Source: Spirochaetia bacterium (GTDB lineage: Bacteria > Spirochaetota > Spirochaetia > Treponematales > Breznakiellaceae). Taken from it: a stretch of 31,879 bases of DNA. Positions 7,438-15,157 of this stretch are shown one piece after another. The stretch is taken from NCBI GenBank assembly GCA_025997595.1, contig BNUU01000018.1, forward strand, positions 1 to 31,879. The letters are read 5' to 3'. Both the position numbers and the translations under genes were made by a program. A model generated the notes under the pieces. The model worked only from the letters and a program-made list of their open reading frames with translations, was not told the DNA's origin and searched no databases. Within the stretch, counting starts at the first letter, position 1. Every line of letters begins with the position of its first letter.

Positions 7438-8907
7438 TTAGTTGGAACACTTGTTCCCTTCCACAATACCCGCCAGCGCTTTGGCAAGGTCCTTCTTCGC
7501 GGGAAGATTCCCCTGCCGGGCAATCATAATCCGCTGGGCCTGGGGAGACCCGGCGCCGTGCATTGATTCGGTCCGGTAGCCAACCGCAGCGGTGCCCAGG
7601 GAAAGATTTTCTATGAGCCGCAAAATACGGAGACGGTTTTCCGTCGATACCGAAGCAATACCCTTAAGATATTTATCCACAATCGGACCGATCTTGGGAT
7701 CCCTCAGATCTTTTTCCGACGGAGCCGTAACCATGAGTCCCCCTGCGATATCTTCCGCCAGACGGACAATTTCATAGGGGAAACGGGTCACATTCTGCTT
7801 GCAGACATTTGCCAGCAGCAGGTTAATAATGTAACATCCGGATTCCGTTTTGTTTCCTTCGCAGGAACAGGCAATTCCGCAGGAATAAAGGGTTTCGTTC
7901 AAATGGGTCATTTCGATGAGCTTGTCCTTGACGTGAGAAGCCTTGGCCGCTCCGTTATAATCCGCCGCTACCGCCGCCGCCCCGATAAGCACATCCCCAA
8001 CACCGACCTTGCACCCGCCATAGCTCTGCCGGTGATATCCCGCAAAGCGTTCAACCAGCATGCCGGCAAATTCGGTTTCGCCGTTCAGGAAGATCCGGTC
8101 ATTGGGAACAAACACATCTTCAAACACGGTAAGGGCTTCTACGCCGCCGAATTCCGCATTACCCACATCAATGGTACCGCCCTCAAGTTTGCGGGTATCA
8201 CAGGACTGCCGCCCGATGATCAGGGAAATGCCCTTCGTATCCAGGGGCACCGCAAAGGCAACCGCATAATCCTTGTCTTCCGGAGACATGGCGATGGTGG
8301 GCATAACGCACACTTCATGGGAGTTGAGAATCCCCGTCTGGTGGGCCTTTGCGCCCCGTACCACGATACCATCGGGCCGGCGTTCCACCACCCGGAGGTA
8401 CAGATCGGGGTCCGCCTGCTCATGGGGAGCAAGGGAGCGGTCGCCCTTGGGATCGGTCATGGCGCCATCAATGGTAAGATCATTTTCCTGGGCGTATCTG
8501 AGGAATTTTTTGAAATTCTCAAAATACCTGGTTCCGCATTTCTTATCGATTTCAAAGGTGGTGCTGTAGATGGCATTGAAGGCATCCATTCCTACACAGC
8601 GCTGAAAACAGGCCGCCGTTTTTTGCCCAAGCAGCCGCTGCATCTTTACTTTTTTGATCAGATCATCGGTGCCCCGGTGAATGTGAAGAAACCGGTTGAC
8701 CTTATTCCCCGTATCGGGATCAACCGCAGTCATCAGGTCCTGGTACTCAGGTTTTTGAGCCAGATCGTAGGTCATTCTGACGGAATTCAGGGACGGCCGC
8801 AAAATGGGGTCATCCACAGGATTATCGATCTTTTTCCCCATCATATATACCTGTATGTTCAGCTTGCGGATACTTTCAATGTACTCTTTACCGGTCATTA
8901 GTTTCAT
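7438..8907 (-). CDS. abfD: 4-hydroxybutyryl-CoA dehydratase / vinylacetyl-CoA delta-isomerase
   Basis: A radical-type FAD and [4Fe-4S] enzyme that dehydrates 4-hydroxybutyryl-CoA to crotonyl-CoA. At 489 residues it has the usual length. All four cluster ligands known from the Clostridium aminobutyricum enzyme are present: the Cys pair in CFQRC (about 100 and 104), His292 and Cys299 in YHRQSYGGC. ATG 8907 follows a strong GGAGG Shine-Dalgarno; an upstream TTG would place that site inside the gene. It is the first gene of the sigma54-driven operon abfD-abfT-small protein-thlA-crt-hbd. The predicted 5' leader is about 21 bases. The enzyme marks an anaerobic lifestyle because it is oxygen-sensitive in known cases. 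Confidence 0.95.
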   Translation of the reverse strand: MKLMTGKEYIESIRKLNIQVYMMGKKIDNPVDDPILRPSLNSVRMTYDLAQKPEYQDLMTAVDPDTGNKVNRFLHIHRGTDDLIKKVKMQRLLGQKTAACFQRCVGMDAFNAIYSTTFEIDKKCGTRYFENFKKFLRYAQENDLTIDGAMTDPKGDRSLAPHEQADPDLYLRVVERRPDGIVVRGAKAHQTGILNSHEVCVMPTIAMSPEDKDYAVAFAVPLDTKGISLIIGRQSCDTRKLEGGTIDVGNAEFGGVEALTVFEDVFVPNDRIFLNGETEFAGMLVERFAGYHRQSYGGCKVGVGDVLIGAAAVAADYNGAAKASHVKDKLIEMTHLNETLYSCGIACSCEGNKTESGCYIINLLLANVCKQNVTRFPYEIVRLAEDIAGGLMVTAPSEKDLRDPKIGPIVDKYLKGIASVSTENRLRILRLIENLSLGTAAVGYRTESMHGAGSPQAQRIMIARQGNLPAKKDLAKALAGIVEGNKCSN

Positions 8908-8939
8908 AGGTTCCTCCAATGTATTATTATAACATTAAT

Positions 8940-8955
8940 GCAAATATTGTGCCAA
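8940..8955 (-). promoter_or_regulatory. Sigma54 (-24/-12) promoter of the abfD operon
   Basis: The minus strand reads TTGGCACAATATTTGC, a perfect match to the TGGCAC-N5-TTGC sigma54 consensus. The GC of the -12 element places +1 near 8928, giving a 21-base leader with a good Shine-Dalgarno before abfD. A sigma54 activator gene lies immediately upstream. Confidence 0.92.
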
Positions 8956-9066
8956 GGATCCGCAGGGTGGGATTGTTTTCGGTTAAACCGCAAGATATGT
9001 CAGAGATTTCCGGCAATAGTGGAGAAATCAGCCTGCCTTGGCCGGGGGCAGGTGGAGTTTTAACTT

Positions 9067-9094
9067 CCCTTTGTTTTAAAATTGAAACAAAGGG
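9067..9094. promoter_or_regulatory. Upstream activator site 1 for the abfD promoter
   Basis: An inverted repeat with 10-bp perfect arms (CCCTTTGTTT / AAACAAAGGG) around 8 bases. Its central 20 bases (9071-9090) differ from site 2 at two positions only. It is centred about 152 bp upstream of the predicted sigma54 start, a normal distance for an enhancer-type site. Confidence 0.75.
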
Positions 9095-9150
9095 GGACGC
9101 CGGCACTCTCAGAATCACATAATTCTATACTATATAATGAAATACATCTA

Positions 9151-9170
9151 TTGTTTCAATATTGAAACAA
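9151..9170. promoter_or_regulatory. Upstream activator site 2 for the abfD promoter
   Basis: A perfect 20-bp palindrome, TTGTTTCAATATTGAAACAA, centred 80 bp from site 1 and about 232 bp upstream of the predicted sigma54 start. It ends 4 bases before the stop codon of the activator gene. The match with site 1 makes this pair the likely binding sites of the activator encoded at 9174-10610. Confidence 0.8.
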
Positions 9171-9173
9171 GTA

Positions 9174-10610
9174 TCATTTTTGATGTTTTTTTAGTCTTCG
9201 TAAAAAAGTTGCCGGATTCATGGAGAGGGAAGCCGCCGCCCGGCGGATATTTTTATGCTTTTTATACGCCATTTGGATATACCTGCCTTCGATATCATCA
9301 AGGATGCCCTTAATGTTCACCGGGCCATTCTGCGGGAGGTCTATGGGCAGATCCCGTGACAGGGGTTTATGGATTGCCAGATCCTGGGGGAAAATTTCAT
9401 TCCCCGTGCTCATGATGAGCGCCCGTTCAATAACATTGCGGAGTTCCCGGATATTGCCGGGCCACTGGTAATGCTGCAGTTCATATTCGGCGTCCTGGGT
9501 GAATTCTTTTTCAAGGCCGAATTGCTTATTGTATTCCTGTAATATTTCATGGGACAGGGGAATAATGTCCCGCAGGCGTTCACGCAGGGGCGGTATGGTA
9601 ATGGGGAACACATTGAGCCGGTAATAGAGATCCCTGCGGAAGCGATCCTGGGCCACCATGTCCTCAAGATTCTGGTTTGTTGCGGCGATAATTCTGACGT
9701 CAATTTTCCGCGGCGTTGTTGAACCCACCCGAAGGATTTCCTGTTCCTGTATGACCCGCAGGAGTTTCGTCTGCAAATCCATGGACAATTCGCCTATTTC
9801 ATCAAGGAACAGGGTTCCCTTATCCGCGACTTCAAAAAGCCCCGGTTTGCCCTTGGTATTTGCGCCGGTAAAGGCGCCGGATTCATAGCCAAATAACTCG
9901 CTTTCCGCCAATTGCTCCACGATTGATCCGCAGTTAACCTTGATAAACCGCTCCGCGGCCCGGGAACTGTTTTGATGAATGTAGGACGCCAGCTTTTCTT
10001 TTCCGACCCCGGTTTCTCCCAGCAAAAGAACCGCCGTGTTCATCCTGGCAACCCGGCCTGCCATGAACAGTTTGTCGAGCATCCCCGGATCAATCGCAAT
10101 GGTGTTGCCCATGCCGATAAACTGTTTGCGGATATGTTCAATCTCCAGAAGGTTTTTTTGGCTTACCTCCGCCTCCTCATTCAGCCGTTCCTTCAGGTCG
10201 TGGAGTTCCGTAATATCCCGGACATTGGTAACAACCATGAGGGCATTGTTATCCGTGTCAAAAATGGGCGTGCTGGTAATGATGGCCCGCTTTCCCGTAC
10301 GGAATTTTTGTTCCAGGGTTACGACGCCGTTATTTTTGAGGGCAAGCAGTGTGCCAGACCGGTCCACAATGTGGTCGGAAACCAGATCCCCCATATTTTT
10401 ATTCAGGACTTCGGCCCGGCTCAGGCCGGTAATATTCTCGTAAGAGCGGTTAACAAAAAGGGTATTTGCCTTACCATCGGTAATAAAGATGCCGTCAAAA
10501 GAGGCTTCCAATACCTGGCAGTATTTTACCAGCCCCCCTGGTTCGGGGGTCAGCATGATACAGTTCAGCAGTTTTTTAACATCTATTCGAGAATCTATGG
10601 TATTGTTCAT
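9174..10610 (-). CDS. Sigma54-dependent transcriptional activator (PAS, AAA+, Fis-type HTH)
   Basis: A 478-residue enhancer-binding protein. An N-terminal PAS domain (about 28-135) is followed by a short coiled linker (about 136-165) and the AAA+ core (about 165-400), with Walker A LLGETGVGKE (196-205), the sigma54-contacting GAFTGA loop (245-250) and Walker B GTLFLDEIGEL (265-275). A Fis-type helix-turn-helix occupies the extreme C-terminus (IRRAAASLSMNPATFLRRL). No response-regulator receiver domain is present, so it probably senses a ligand or redox state through PAS. It starts 16 bases after the 4-hydroxybutyrate dehydrogenase gene (same operon) and lies directly upstream of a sigma54 promoter with two palindromes, so it most likely activates abfD and the genes behind it. 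Confidence 0.92.
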   Translation of the reverse strand: MNNTIDSRIDVKKLLNCIMLTPEPGGLVKYCQVLEASFDGIFITDGKANTLFVNRSYENITGLSRAEVLNKNMGDLVSDHIVDRSGTLLALKNNGVVTLEQKFRTGKRAIITSTPIFDTDNNALMVVTNVRDITELHDLKERLNEEAEVSQKNLLEIEHIRKQFIGMGNTIAIDPGMLDKLFMAGRVARMNTAVLLLGETGVGKEKLASYIHQNSSRAAERFIKVNCGSIVEQLAESELFGYESGAFTGANTKGKPGLFEVADKGTLFLDEIGELSMDLQTKLLRVIQEQEILRVGSTTPRKIDVRIIAATNQNLEDMVAQDRFRRDLYYRLNVFPITIPPLRERLRDIIPLSHEILQEYNKQFGLEKEFTQDAEYELQHYQWPGNIRELRNVIERALIMSTGNEIFPQDLAIHKPLSRDLPIDLPQNGPVNIKGILDDIEGRYIQMAYKKHKNIRRAAASLSMNPATFLRRLKKHQK

Positions 10611-10626
10611 CCCTCTTCAAATGGGC

Positions 10627-11727
10627 TTACATACAGCGAATGTAAATCTTCTTGATGTCTTCCTCGCTGAGTTTCACCGGGTTATTTGCCAACAAACGCT
10701 GTTGGTTCTTGATCACCGATGCGGCCATTTCGGCGCAGGTTTGTTCGTTTACGCCCAGTTCCCCAAGGGGCTGCCGTCCAAGTACCGTATCCAGCAGGGT
10801 AAATAACGCCTTCCATATGTCGGCGGAAGAGTCATGGAGCGCGTTTTTCAACACAACTTCCAGGGGGCTCAAATCCGCTTTCAGGGAACGGTACGCCGCA
10901 AAAACCTCCGCAAATACCATATAGTTTGCCTTCCCGTGGGGCACGTGATAGCCGCCCCCAATGGGATAACTCAGCGCATGAACCGCGGCGCAGCCCGCAT
11001 TACCAAAGGCAATGCCCGCCAGGGTACTGGCAATCAGGAAGGATACCTTGTCTTCCGGGAGTTTTTTCTCCCCCTTCATTCCCTGGTATCCGGCAAGGAT
11101 CTTCTCGATGGCGCTGCGTCCCATGGCGCGGGTAAAGTCGTTTGCCTTGGGGGATACATAGGATTCTACGGCGTGGATCAGGGCGTCAATGGAGCTCGTG
11201 GCAAACACCTCATAGGGCATGGTGTTCAGCAGGGAAGAAATCAACACCGCCTCATCCGCAAACAAAGCGGGGACCGCAAGCCCAATTTTTGTCCCCTTCG
11301 CCTTGAACTCCACAATGGAAATCCCGGTGACCTCGCTGCCCGTGCCGCAGGTAGTGGGAATAATGATCAGTTTTCGCTTCCGCGGCAGCGCCGCGCCGCC
11401 CGCAAAGATCCCCTCGCAGGTGAGTCCGCTTCCGAACACAAACAGCTTTGAAATATCGATAATCGTACCGCCGCCGATGGCAATAATACGGCCGTATTCC
11501 TTGCCGCCGCCTGCCTTCAGCATTGCATCGATCATTTGATCGGAAGGTTCGCCCTTCCCGTATTGTTCCTGAAACAGGGTATCACAGGGGGCCTTCCCGC
11601 CGCCGAGGTGGGGAGACAGCACATACTCATTGGTAATGATAAGGTCCGAGGGACCAACTTCCCATTGTTTAAAGAAATTCTGCAGATTGTCACACTCGAC
11701 AACCGTCGGCTTTACCGAAAAACTCAT
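10627..11727 (-). CDS. 4hbD: 4-hydroxybutyrate dehydrogenase (iron-containing alcohol dehydrogenase family)
   Basis: Interconverts succinic semialdehyde and 4-hydroxybutyrate with NAD(H). The 366-residue protein closely follows the pattern I recall for the Clostridium kluyveri enzyme: FQEQYGKGEPSD near the N-terminus, the nucleotide-binding AIGGGTIIDISK, the PTTCGTGSEVT block, DALIHAVESYVSP, and the HALSYPIGGGYHVPHGKANY metal-binding His segment, ending in QRLLANNPVKLSEEDI. ATG 11727 has GAGG at a good distance; the GTG two codons earlier would put the Shine-Dalgarno out of place. It is co-transcribed with the sigma54 activator behind it. A conditional-looking terminator hairpin lies in its leader. 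Confidence 0.9.
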   Translation of the reverse strand: MSFSVKPTVVECDNLQNFFKQWEVGPSDLIITNEYVLSPHLGGGKAPCDTLFQEQYGKGEPSDQMIDAMLKAGGGKEYGRIIAIGGGTIIDISKLFVFGSGLTCEGIFAGGAALPRKRKLIIIPTTCGTGSEVTGISIVEFKAKGTKIGLAVPALFADEAVLISSLLNTMPYEVFATSSIDALIHAVESYVSPKANDFTRAMGRSAIEKILAGYQGMKGEKKLPEDKVSFLIASTLAGIAFGNAGCAAVHALSYPIGGGYHVPHGKANYMVFAEVFAAYRSLKADLSPLEVVLKNALHDSSADIWKALFTLLDTVLGRQPLGELGVNEQTCAEMAASVIKNQQRLLANNPVKLSEEDIKKIYIRCM

Positions 11728-11754
11728 AGCCACCTCTTTCTAAATAAAAATACG

Positions 11755-11816
11755 GAATGCCCACAGGAGAACCGATCCCTAAACAGGGTTCGGAAAATAG
11801 TTCTCCCTGGGCATTC
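11755..11816 (-). terminator. Large hairpin in the 4hbD leader, terminator or attenuator
   Basis: Outer arms of 9 bp (11755-11763 with 11808-11816) continue into 7 bp (11766-11772 with 11800-11806) and an inner near-perfect stem (CCGATCCCT with AGGGTTCGG). On the minus strand it is followed within a few bases by a U-rich stretch (TATTTTTATTT). Only 27 bases separate it from the 4hbD start, too few for another promoter, so transcripts reaching 4hbD must pass through it. Confidence 0.6.
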
Positions 11817-11831
11817 GCCTTAGGTATTCTT

Positions 11832-11861
11832 ATTTTAACACAGGCCTTTAAAAAATGCCAA
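11832..11861 (-). promoter_or_regulatory. Possible sigma70 promoter for 4hbD and the activator
   Basis: On the minus strand TTGGCA (11856-11861) and TAAAAT (11832-11837) are separated by 18 bases. The predicted start near 11825 lies just before the large hairpin. The -35 box overlaps the end of the preceding unknown reading frame. Confidence 0.4.
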
Positions 11862-12522
11862 CCCTTTTCAGTTCATGGATGGACTTCCAACCGGGGCTGA
11901 GGGGCTCCCTGAGGCAGGGCTCAAGCTCTTCCTTGGTACGGAAGGTAAACTGATCGATGGGCGGCACCTGTCCGGCGGGGAACCTTTCCAGAATATCGTC
12001 GATCATCAGGGTCAGATATTTTAATATGGCCGCTATGGGCCGTTTTGCCTTAAACGCATCCCCTTTGGACGGGTAGCCGACTACGCCTTCGGGGGTGCCA
12101 AAACGTTCAATGACATTCTGGCCTTCGCCCTGGGACCAGGTCATGGGCCTGGCCAAACTATCCACGGAGTTATCGTAGTGTCCCTTGAGGGTAAGGGGCT
12201 TGGGCTGGGCGTCCACGCAAACGGACATATCCACCATGCCGCCGTAGAGCAGGTTGGCAACCGCCGTCTCCGCTTCATCGGCATGGATAAAATCGGTGGT
12301 CATGGAATCTTCCCGGTCAATAGGTACAAAGAATTCCCGAACCGCCCGGTGCCATTCCACTTCCGAAGGCCGGCCAGGGTATAGATGAACAAAAATCCAA
12401 TTCCAATAGGTAGAGATGGTCAAATTCAGCGATAAAAACAGGGGGTAACGGGGGGAGTAATGTACCTTGCTGCGTACCTCGCGCCTGGGACCCGGACATG
12501 CTGCGGTTGACGGACTACGGGT
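11848..12522 (-). pseudogene. Unknown protein, 3' part of a frame-disrupted gene
   Basis: The frame is open from 12522 down to the stop at 11848 and looks like genuine coding sequence throughout, but it has no ATG until 12303 and no Shine-Dalgarno; only a TTG at 12423 would give a 191-residue product. The sequence is soluble, with a conserved-looking middle (TFRTKEELEPCL near the end, FIHADEAETAVANLLYGG earlier). I do not recognise the family. The upstream open stretch (12542-12901) is in another frame, and a cluster of three GTAGTCCG units sits at the junction (about 12510-12545). The simplest reading is one gene broken by small changes, or two remnants side by side. Confidence 0.5.
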
Positions 12523-12541
12523 TTATGGCGGACTACACGGA

Positions 12542-12901
12542 CTACAGGTTTATCAGGGGGTACTCCGGGGCCGTTACCCGCATCTTTGCCCCGGTAATAT
12601 CCGTTTTATCGTTACGGCTAACATTTTTCAAAACATCATCGAGCTTCAGCGGCCTGGTAACTTTGTAGAAGGTACAGCCCCGGAGGGCTTTGTTTTTGCG
12701 GCCATGGAGTATTTCCTCAAAGTACAGGTAAGTTACCTCGCTTTCCATCTTTGCATAGACGTTAATGAGCCGTCCCTTACCCCGGCTTTGCCATGGTTCC
12801 CCTACAATATGCTTTCCAGAGTTACATAGGTCTCCGGGTGTTCCTCGTATTCCCTGCCCCCGGCCAGGGGAAGGGCGCATATGCCGCCGCGCGGGTGTCA
12901 T
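12542..12901 (-). pseudogene. Coding remnant, unknown family
   Basis: Residues from about 42 onward of this open frame look protein-like (RLINVYAKMESEVTYLYFEE, then a KALRGCTFYKVTRPLKLDDV segment), while the first 40 are low in coding character. In a different minus frame, 12800-12880 encodes a short plausible tail, GGREYEEHPETYVTLESIL followed by a stop. Two frames with coding character within 300 bases indicate a decayed region. Function unknown. Several in-frame stops arise from the GTAGTCCG units just downstream. Confidence 0.4.
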
Positions 12902-12982
12902 TCGTTATGCACTCGCTTCAAAAAGTGTTTTTAGCGCCGGTGGTCCGGTAGCTAATTCTATATAAAACAAAGAATTACGATA

Positions 12983-13054
12983 TGGACGATACAAGATTTG
13001 AACTTGTGACTTCTACCGTGTGAAGGTAGCACTCTCCCACTGAGTTAATCGTCC
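12983..13054 (-). tRNA. tRNA-Val (CAC)
   Basis: A full cloverleaf is readable on the minus strand: acceptor GGACGAT pairing with ATCGTCC, D stem ACTC/GAGT, anticodon stem CTACC/GGTAG with loop TTCACAC (anticodon CAC, reading GUG), variable loop AAGTC, T stem ACAAG/CTTGT with loop TTCAAAT, and discriminator A. The 3' CCA is not encoded. The 72-base gene sits next to a truncated sugar kinase remnant and decayed DNA, so the locus may have been an insertion or deletion hotspot. Confidence 0.95.
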
Positions 13055-13065
13055 GGAATAATTTG

Positions 13066-13094
13066 ATGATAGCACATGTCCCCGGTTTGGTCAA
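13066..13094 (-). promoter_or_regulatory. Promoter of tRNA-Val
   Basis: On the minus strand TTGACC (13089-13094) and TATCAT (13066-13071) are separated by 17 bases, with the tRNA 5' end 11 bases after the -10 box. Confidence 0.7.
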
Positions 13095-13534
13095 TTACGG
13101 GGGAGGGGAAACCTTTTGATCCAGCAGGGTTTGTGTTTCCAGGGGCCCCCGCAGGGTGGAACCGGAACGGCTGATGATGATAAATTCCCGGTTCTTTTTC
13201 TGCGCCCTTTGCGCAATGGTTTTGCCGATTTCGGCATGGACCGCGGCGGTCTCGGCGGTGGTCATGCCCCGGGAATTGGTAAGGATAAAAAAGGGGACCC
13301 GGGCTCATCAAAACCCGCTTCGATACTTTCCGCCGTCCAGCCGGTACACACCGGTATGCCGTGGACCGTCTGTACCCCCGTGGGGTCATCATCCAGAACG
13401 ATGATCTTGCGGCGGCCCCCTTTGGCTTCCGTCGCGATAAGGGCCCCGGCTTTCTCAATTTCCTCCGCATTTCCCGCCTGATACCGGGCCAGCACTTCCG
13501 CCAGGGGAATTTCCTTAATGTCCGCCTCTTTCAT
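13095..13534 (-). pseudogene. Four-carbon acid sugar kinase (DUF1537) N-terminal remnant
   Basis: The start at ATG 13534 has an AGAGG Shine-Dalgarno and reads as the family's N-terminus, including IIVLDDDPTGVQTVHGIPV, the nucleotide/sugar-binding N-domain signature. Near 13287-13300, in a run of A6 and G4 on the plus strand, the frame is lost; the next frame continues with FFILTNSRGMTTAETAAVHA and FIIISRSGSTLRGPLETQTL, again typical, and then stops at 13095. Even with the frameshift corrected only about 145 residues remain of a family usually above 400. The C-terminal domain is absent, and the remnant ends one base before the tRNA-Val -35 box. The indel could be a sequencing error; the truncation could not. 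Confidence 0.85.
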
Positions 13535-13767
13535 GTTAATGCCTCTTTTTATCTGACTTTTGAATACATCCTACAATAATGAGTCAAAATCGGTAACCGT
13601 TGTTTAACATAAAGGATTATCTGCGGCGGATAAACGGCGACAGTAATACTGTGGGGACCAATCCAAAGACCCGGACAGATGAAGAACGAAAAGCCCTGGA
13701 AAAAAGCCCATCCGGCTCAACCCCCGGATTCCATGGGGGCGCCGGCCTGATTCGCTGATACGGGATG
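13535..13767. other. Intergenic region without a supported gene
   Basis: About 230 bases between the kinase remnant and the palindrome before the ATPase gene. A short plus-strand open stretch (about 13627-13760, containing RTDEERKALEK) has some coding character but no start signal and no recognised family. Nothing else is supported. Confidence 0.4.
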
Positions 13768-13769
13768 TT

Positions 13770-13826
13770 TTGATAGTTAAGTGGGAAAAAATCAAAATTT
13801 TCTGATTTTTCTTGACTTAACTATCA
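13770..13826. promoter_or_regulatory. Large imperfect palindrome upstream of the ATPase gene
   Basis: Arms of about 24 bases start and end with the perfect pair TGATAGTTAAGT / ACTTAACTATCA; inside, four mismatches are followed by TGATTTTT-type pairing around an AT-rich centre. The right arm contains TTGACT, which with CATTCT 17 bases later and 6 bases before ATG 13847 could form a weak promoter. It may be an operator, a mobile-element trace or a bidirectional terminator. Confidence 0.5.
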
Positions 13827-13846
13827 TTTTTTGACATTCTTAATTC

Positions 13847-15142
13847 ATGGAACGGAGACTTTTTTCCGCCCTTGGGGCATGGAAAACCAAACAAGGCCGG
13901 CAGCCCCTCATCGTAGAGGGGGCCCGGCAGGTGGGAAAAACCTGGCTTATAAATGAATTCGGCCGCAGGGAATTTCAAAACGTCATCTATATTGATTTTG
14001 AAAAAAACAGGCGCATAGGGTCCTTTTTTGAGGAGGACATAGCACCTGAAAAAATTGTACGGTATCTGGAAGGTGAATTCGGGGAAGCCATCATCCCCGG
14101 CAAGACCCTGCTTTTTTTTGATGAAATCCAGGCCTGTGAACGGGCCCTCACGTCCCTCAAATATTTTTGTGATGAAGCGCCTGACATACCGGTGATTGCC
14201 GCCGGTTCCCTCCTTGGGGTGGCCCTTAACCGGGAGCAGTATTCATTCCCCGTAGGCAAGGTAGAAACCCTGCGCCTGCTGCCCCTGGACTTTGAGGAAT
14301 TTCTCTGGGCATTGGGGAAACAATGGCTCTGCGCCGAAATCCGCCTTTCCTGCGAACAGGATAAAAAAATGCCCCTTGCCTTACATGGCGAACTCCTGGA
14401 ATTGTATAAACTATTTCTGATAACCGGAGGAATGCCCAAGGTTGTCAGTGTTTATGCGGAGGAACAAAGCTTAGTGAATGTTGCGGTGATTCAGAATGAA
14501 ATCATGAATAACTATATTGCCGACATGGCAAAATATGCTTCCCCGCAGGAAAGTGTTAAAATCAGGGCCTGCTATAATTCTATCCCGAATCAGCTTGCCA
14601 AGGACAATAAAAAGTTTCAGTACAAGGTAGTTAAGTCCGGGGGAAGCGCGGCTATTTTCGGGGCTTCAATAGAATGGCTCAACTTCGCCGGGGTGGCGCT
14701 GAAGTGCGATAAAGTAACCAATCCCCGGCTCCCCCTGGCGGTTTATACCGAACCGGGAAGCTTTAAGCTCTACATGGCCGACGTGGGGATGCTCACCATG
14801 AAGGCCGCCCTTCCCCAGGGGATGATCCTGTCCAACCTGGAAGTGGACAACACCTTTCTGGGCGCCCTTGCGGAAAATTATGCCGCGGTAAGTTTGAGCG
14901 CCCTGGGTTACCCCCTCTACTATTGGCAGTCCGACAATACCGCCGAAGTGGATTTTACCATACAAAAGGATGAGCAGGTTATTCCGGTTGAGGTTAAGGC
15001 GGGAACCCATGTCAAATCACGGAGCCTTTCGGTTTTTGGCGCACAATATGGCTATGACTATGCGATCCGTATTTCCACCAAAAACTTTGGGTTTGAGAAC
15101 AGGATAAAGAGTGTGCCGTTGTATGCGGTGTTTTGTATGTGA
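13847..15142 (+). CDS. AAA-family ATPase with DUF4143 C-terminal domain
   Basis: A 431-residue protein with the N-terminal AAA_14 ATPase: Walker A EGARQVGKTW (about residues 24-33), Walker B TLLFFDEIQ (about 86-94) and a sensor-like VIAAGSLLGVAL. The C-terminal DUF4143 region ends with EVDFTIQKDEQVIPVEVKAG, which has the D...ExK arrangement of PD-(D/E)XK nuclease-like folds. The family is widespread, often multicopy in gut bacteria and archaea, and of unsettled function; a role in defence or element maintenance is inferred from its position at the edge of the island. ATG 13847 lacks a Shine-Dalgarno and follows the large palindrome. Two hairpins lie behind the gene. It is monocistronic. Confidence 0.88.
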   Translation: MERRLFSALGAWKTKQGRQPLIVEGARQVGKTWLINEFGRREFQNVIYIDFEKNRRIGSFFEEDIAPEKIVRYLEGEFGEAIIPGKTLLFFDEIQACERALTSLKYFCDEAPDIPVIAAGSLLGVALNREQYSFPVGKVETLRLLPLDFEEFLWALGKQWLCAEIRLSCEQDKKMPLALHGELLELYKLFLITGGMPKVVSVYAEEQSLVNVAVIQNEIMNNYIADMAKYASPQESVKIRACYNSIPNQLAKDNKKFQYKVVKSGGSAAIFGASIEWLNFAGVALKCDKVTNPRLPLAVYTEPGSFKLYMADVGMLTMKAALPQGMILSNLEVDNTFLGALAENYAAVSLSALGYPLYYWQSDNTAEVDFTIQKDEQVIPVEVKAGTHVKSRSLSVFGAQYGYDYAIRISTKNFGFENRIKSVPLYAVFCM

Positions 15143-15157
15143 AAGAATATAGGAATC

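Noticed and set aside
9132..9166. Additional sigma70 promoter overlapping activator site 2 (TTGAAA-17-TATATA, minus strand)
   Set aside because: The -10 box is weak and the boxes arise partly from the palindrome; the sigma54 promoter is far better supported.
12467..12829. Plus-strand 120-codon ORF
   Set aside because: It mirrors the decayed minus-strand coding frames and has no start signal or recognised content.
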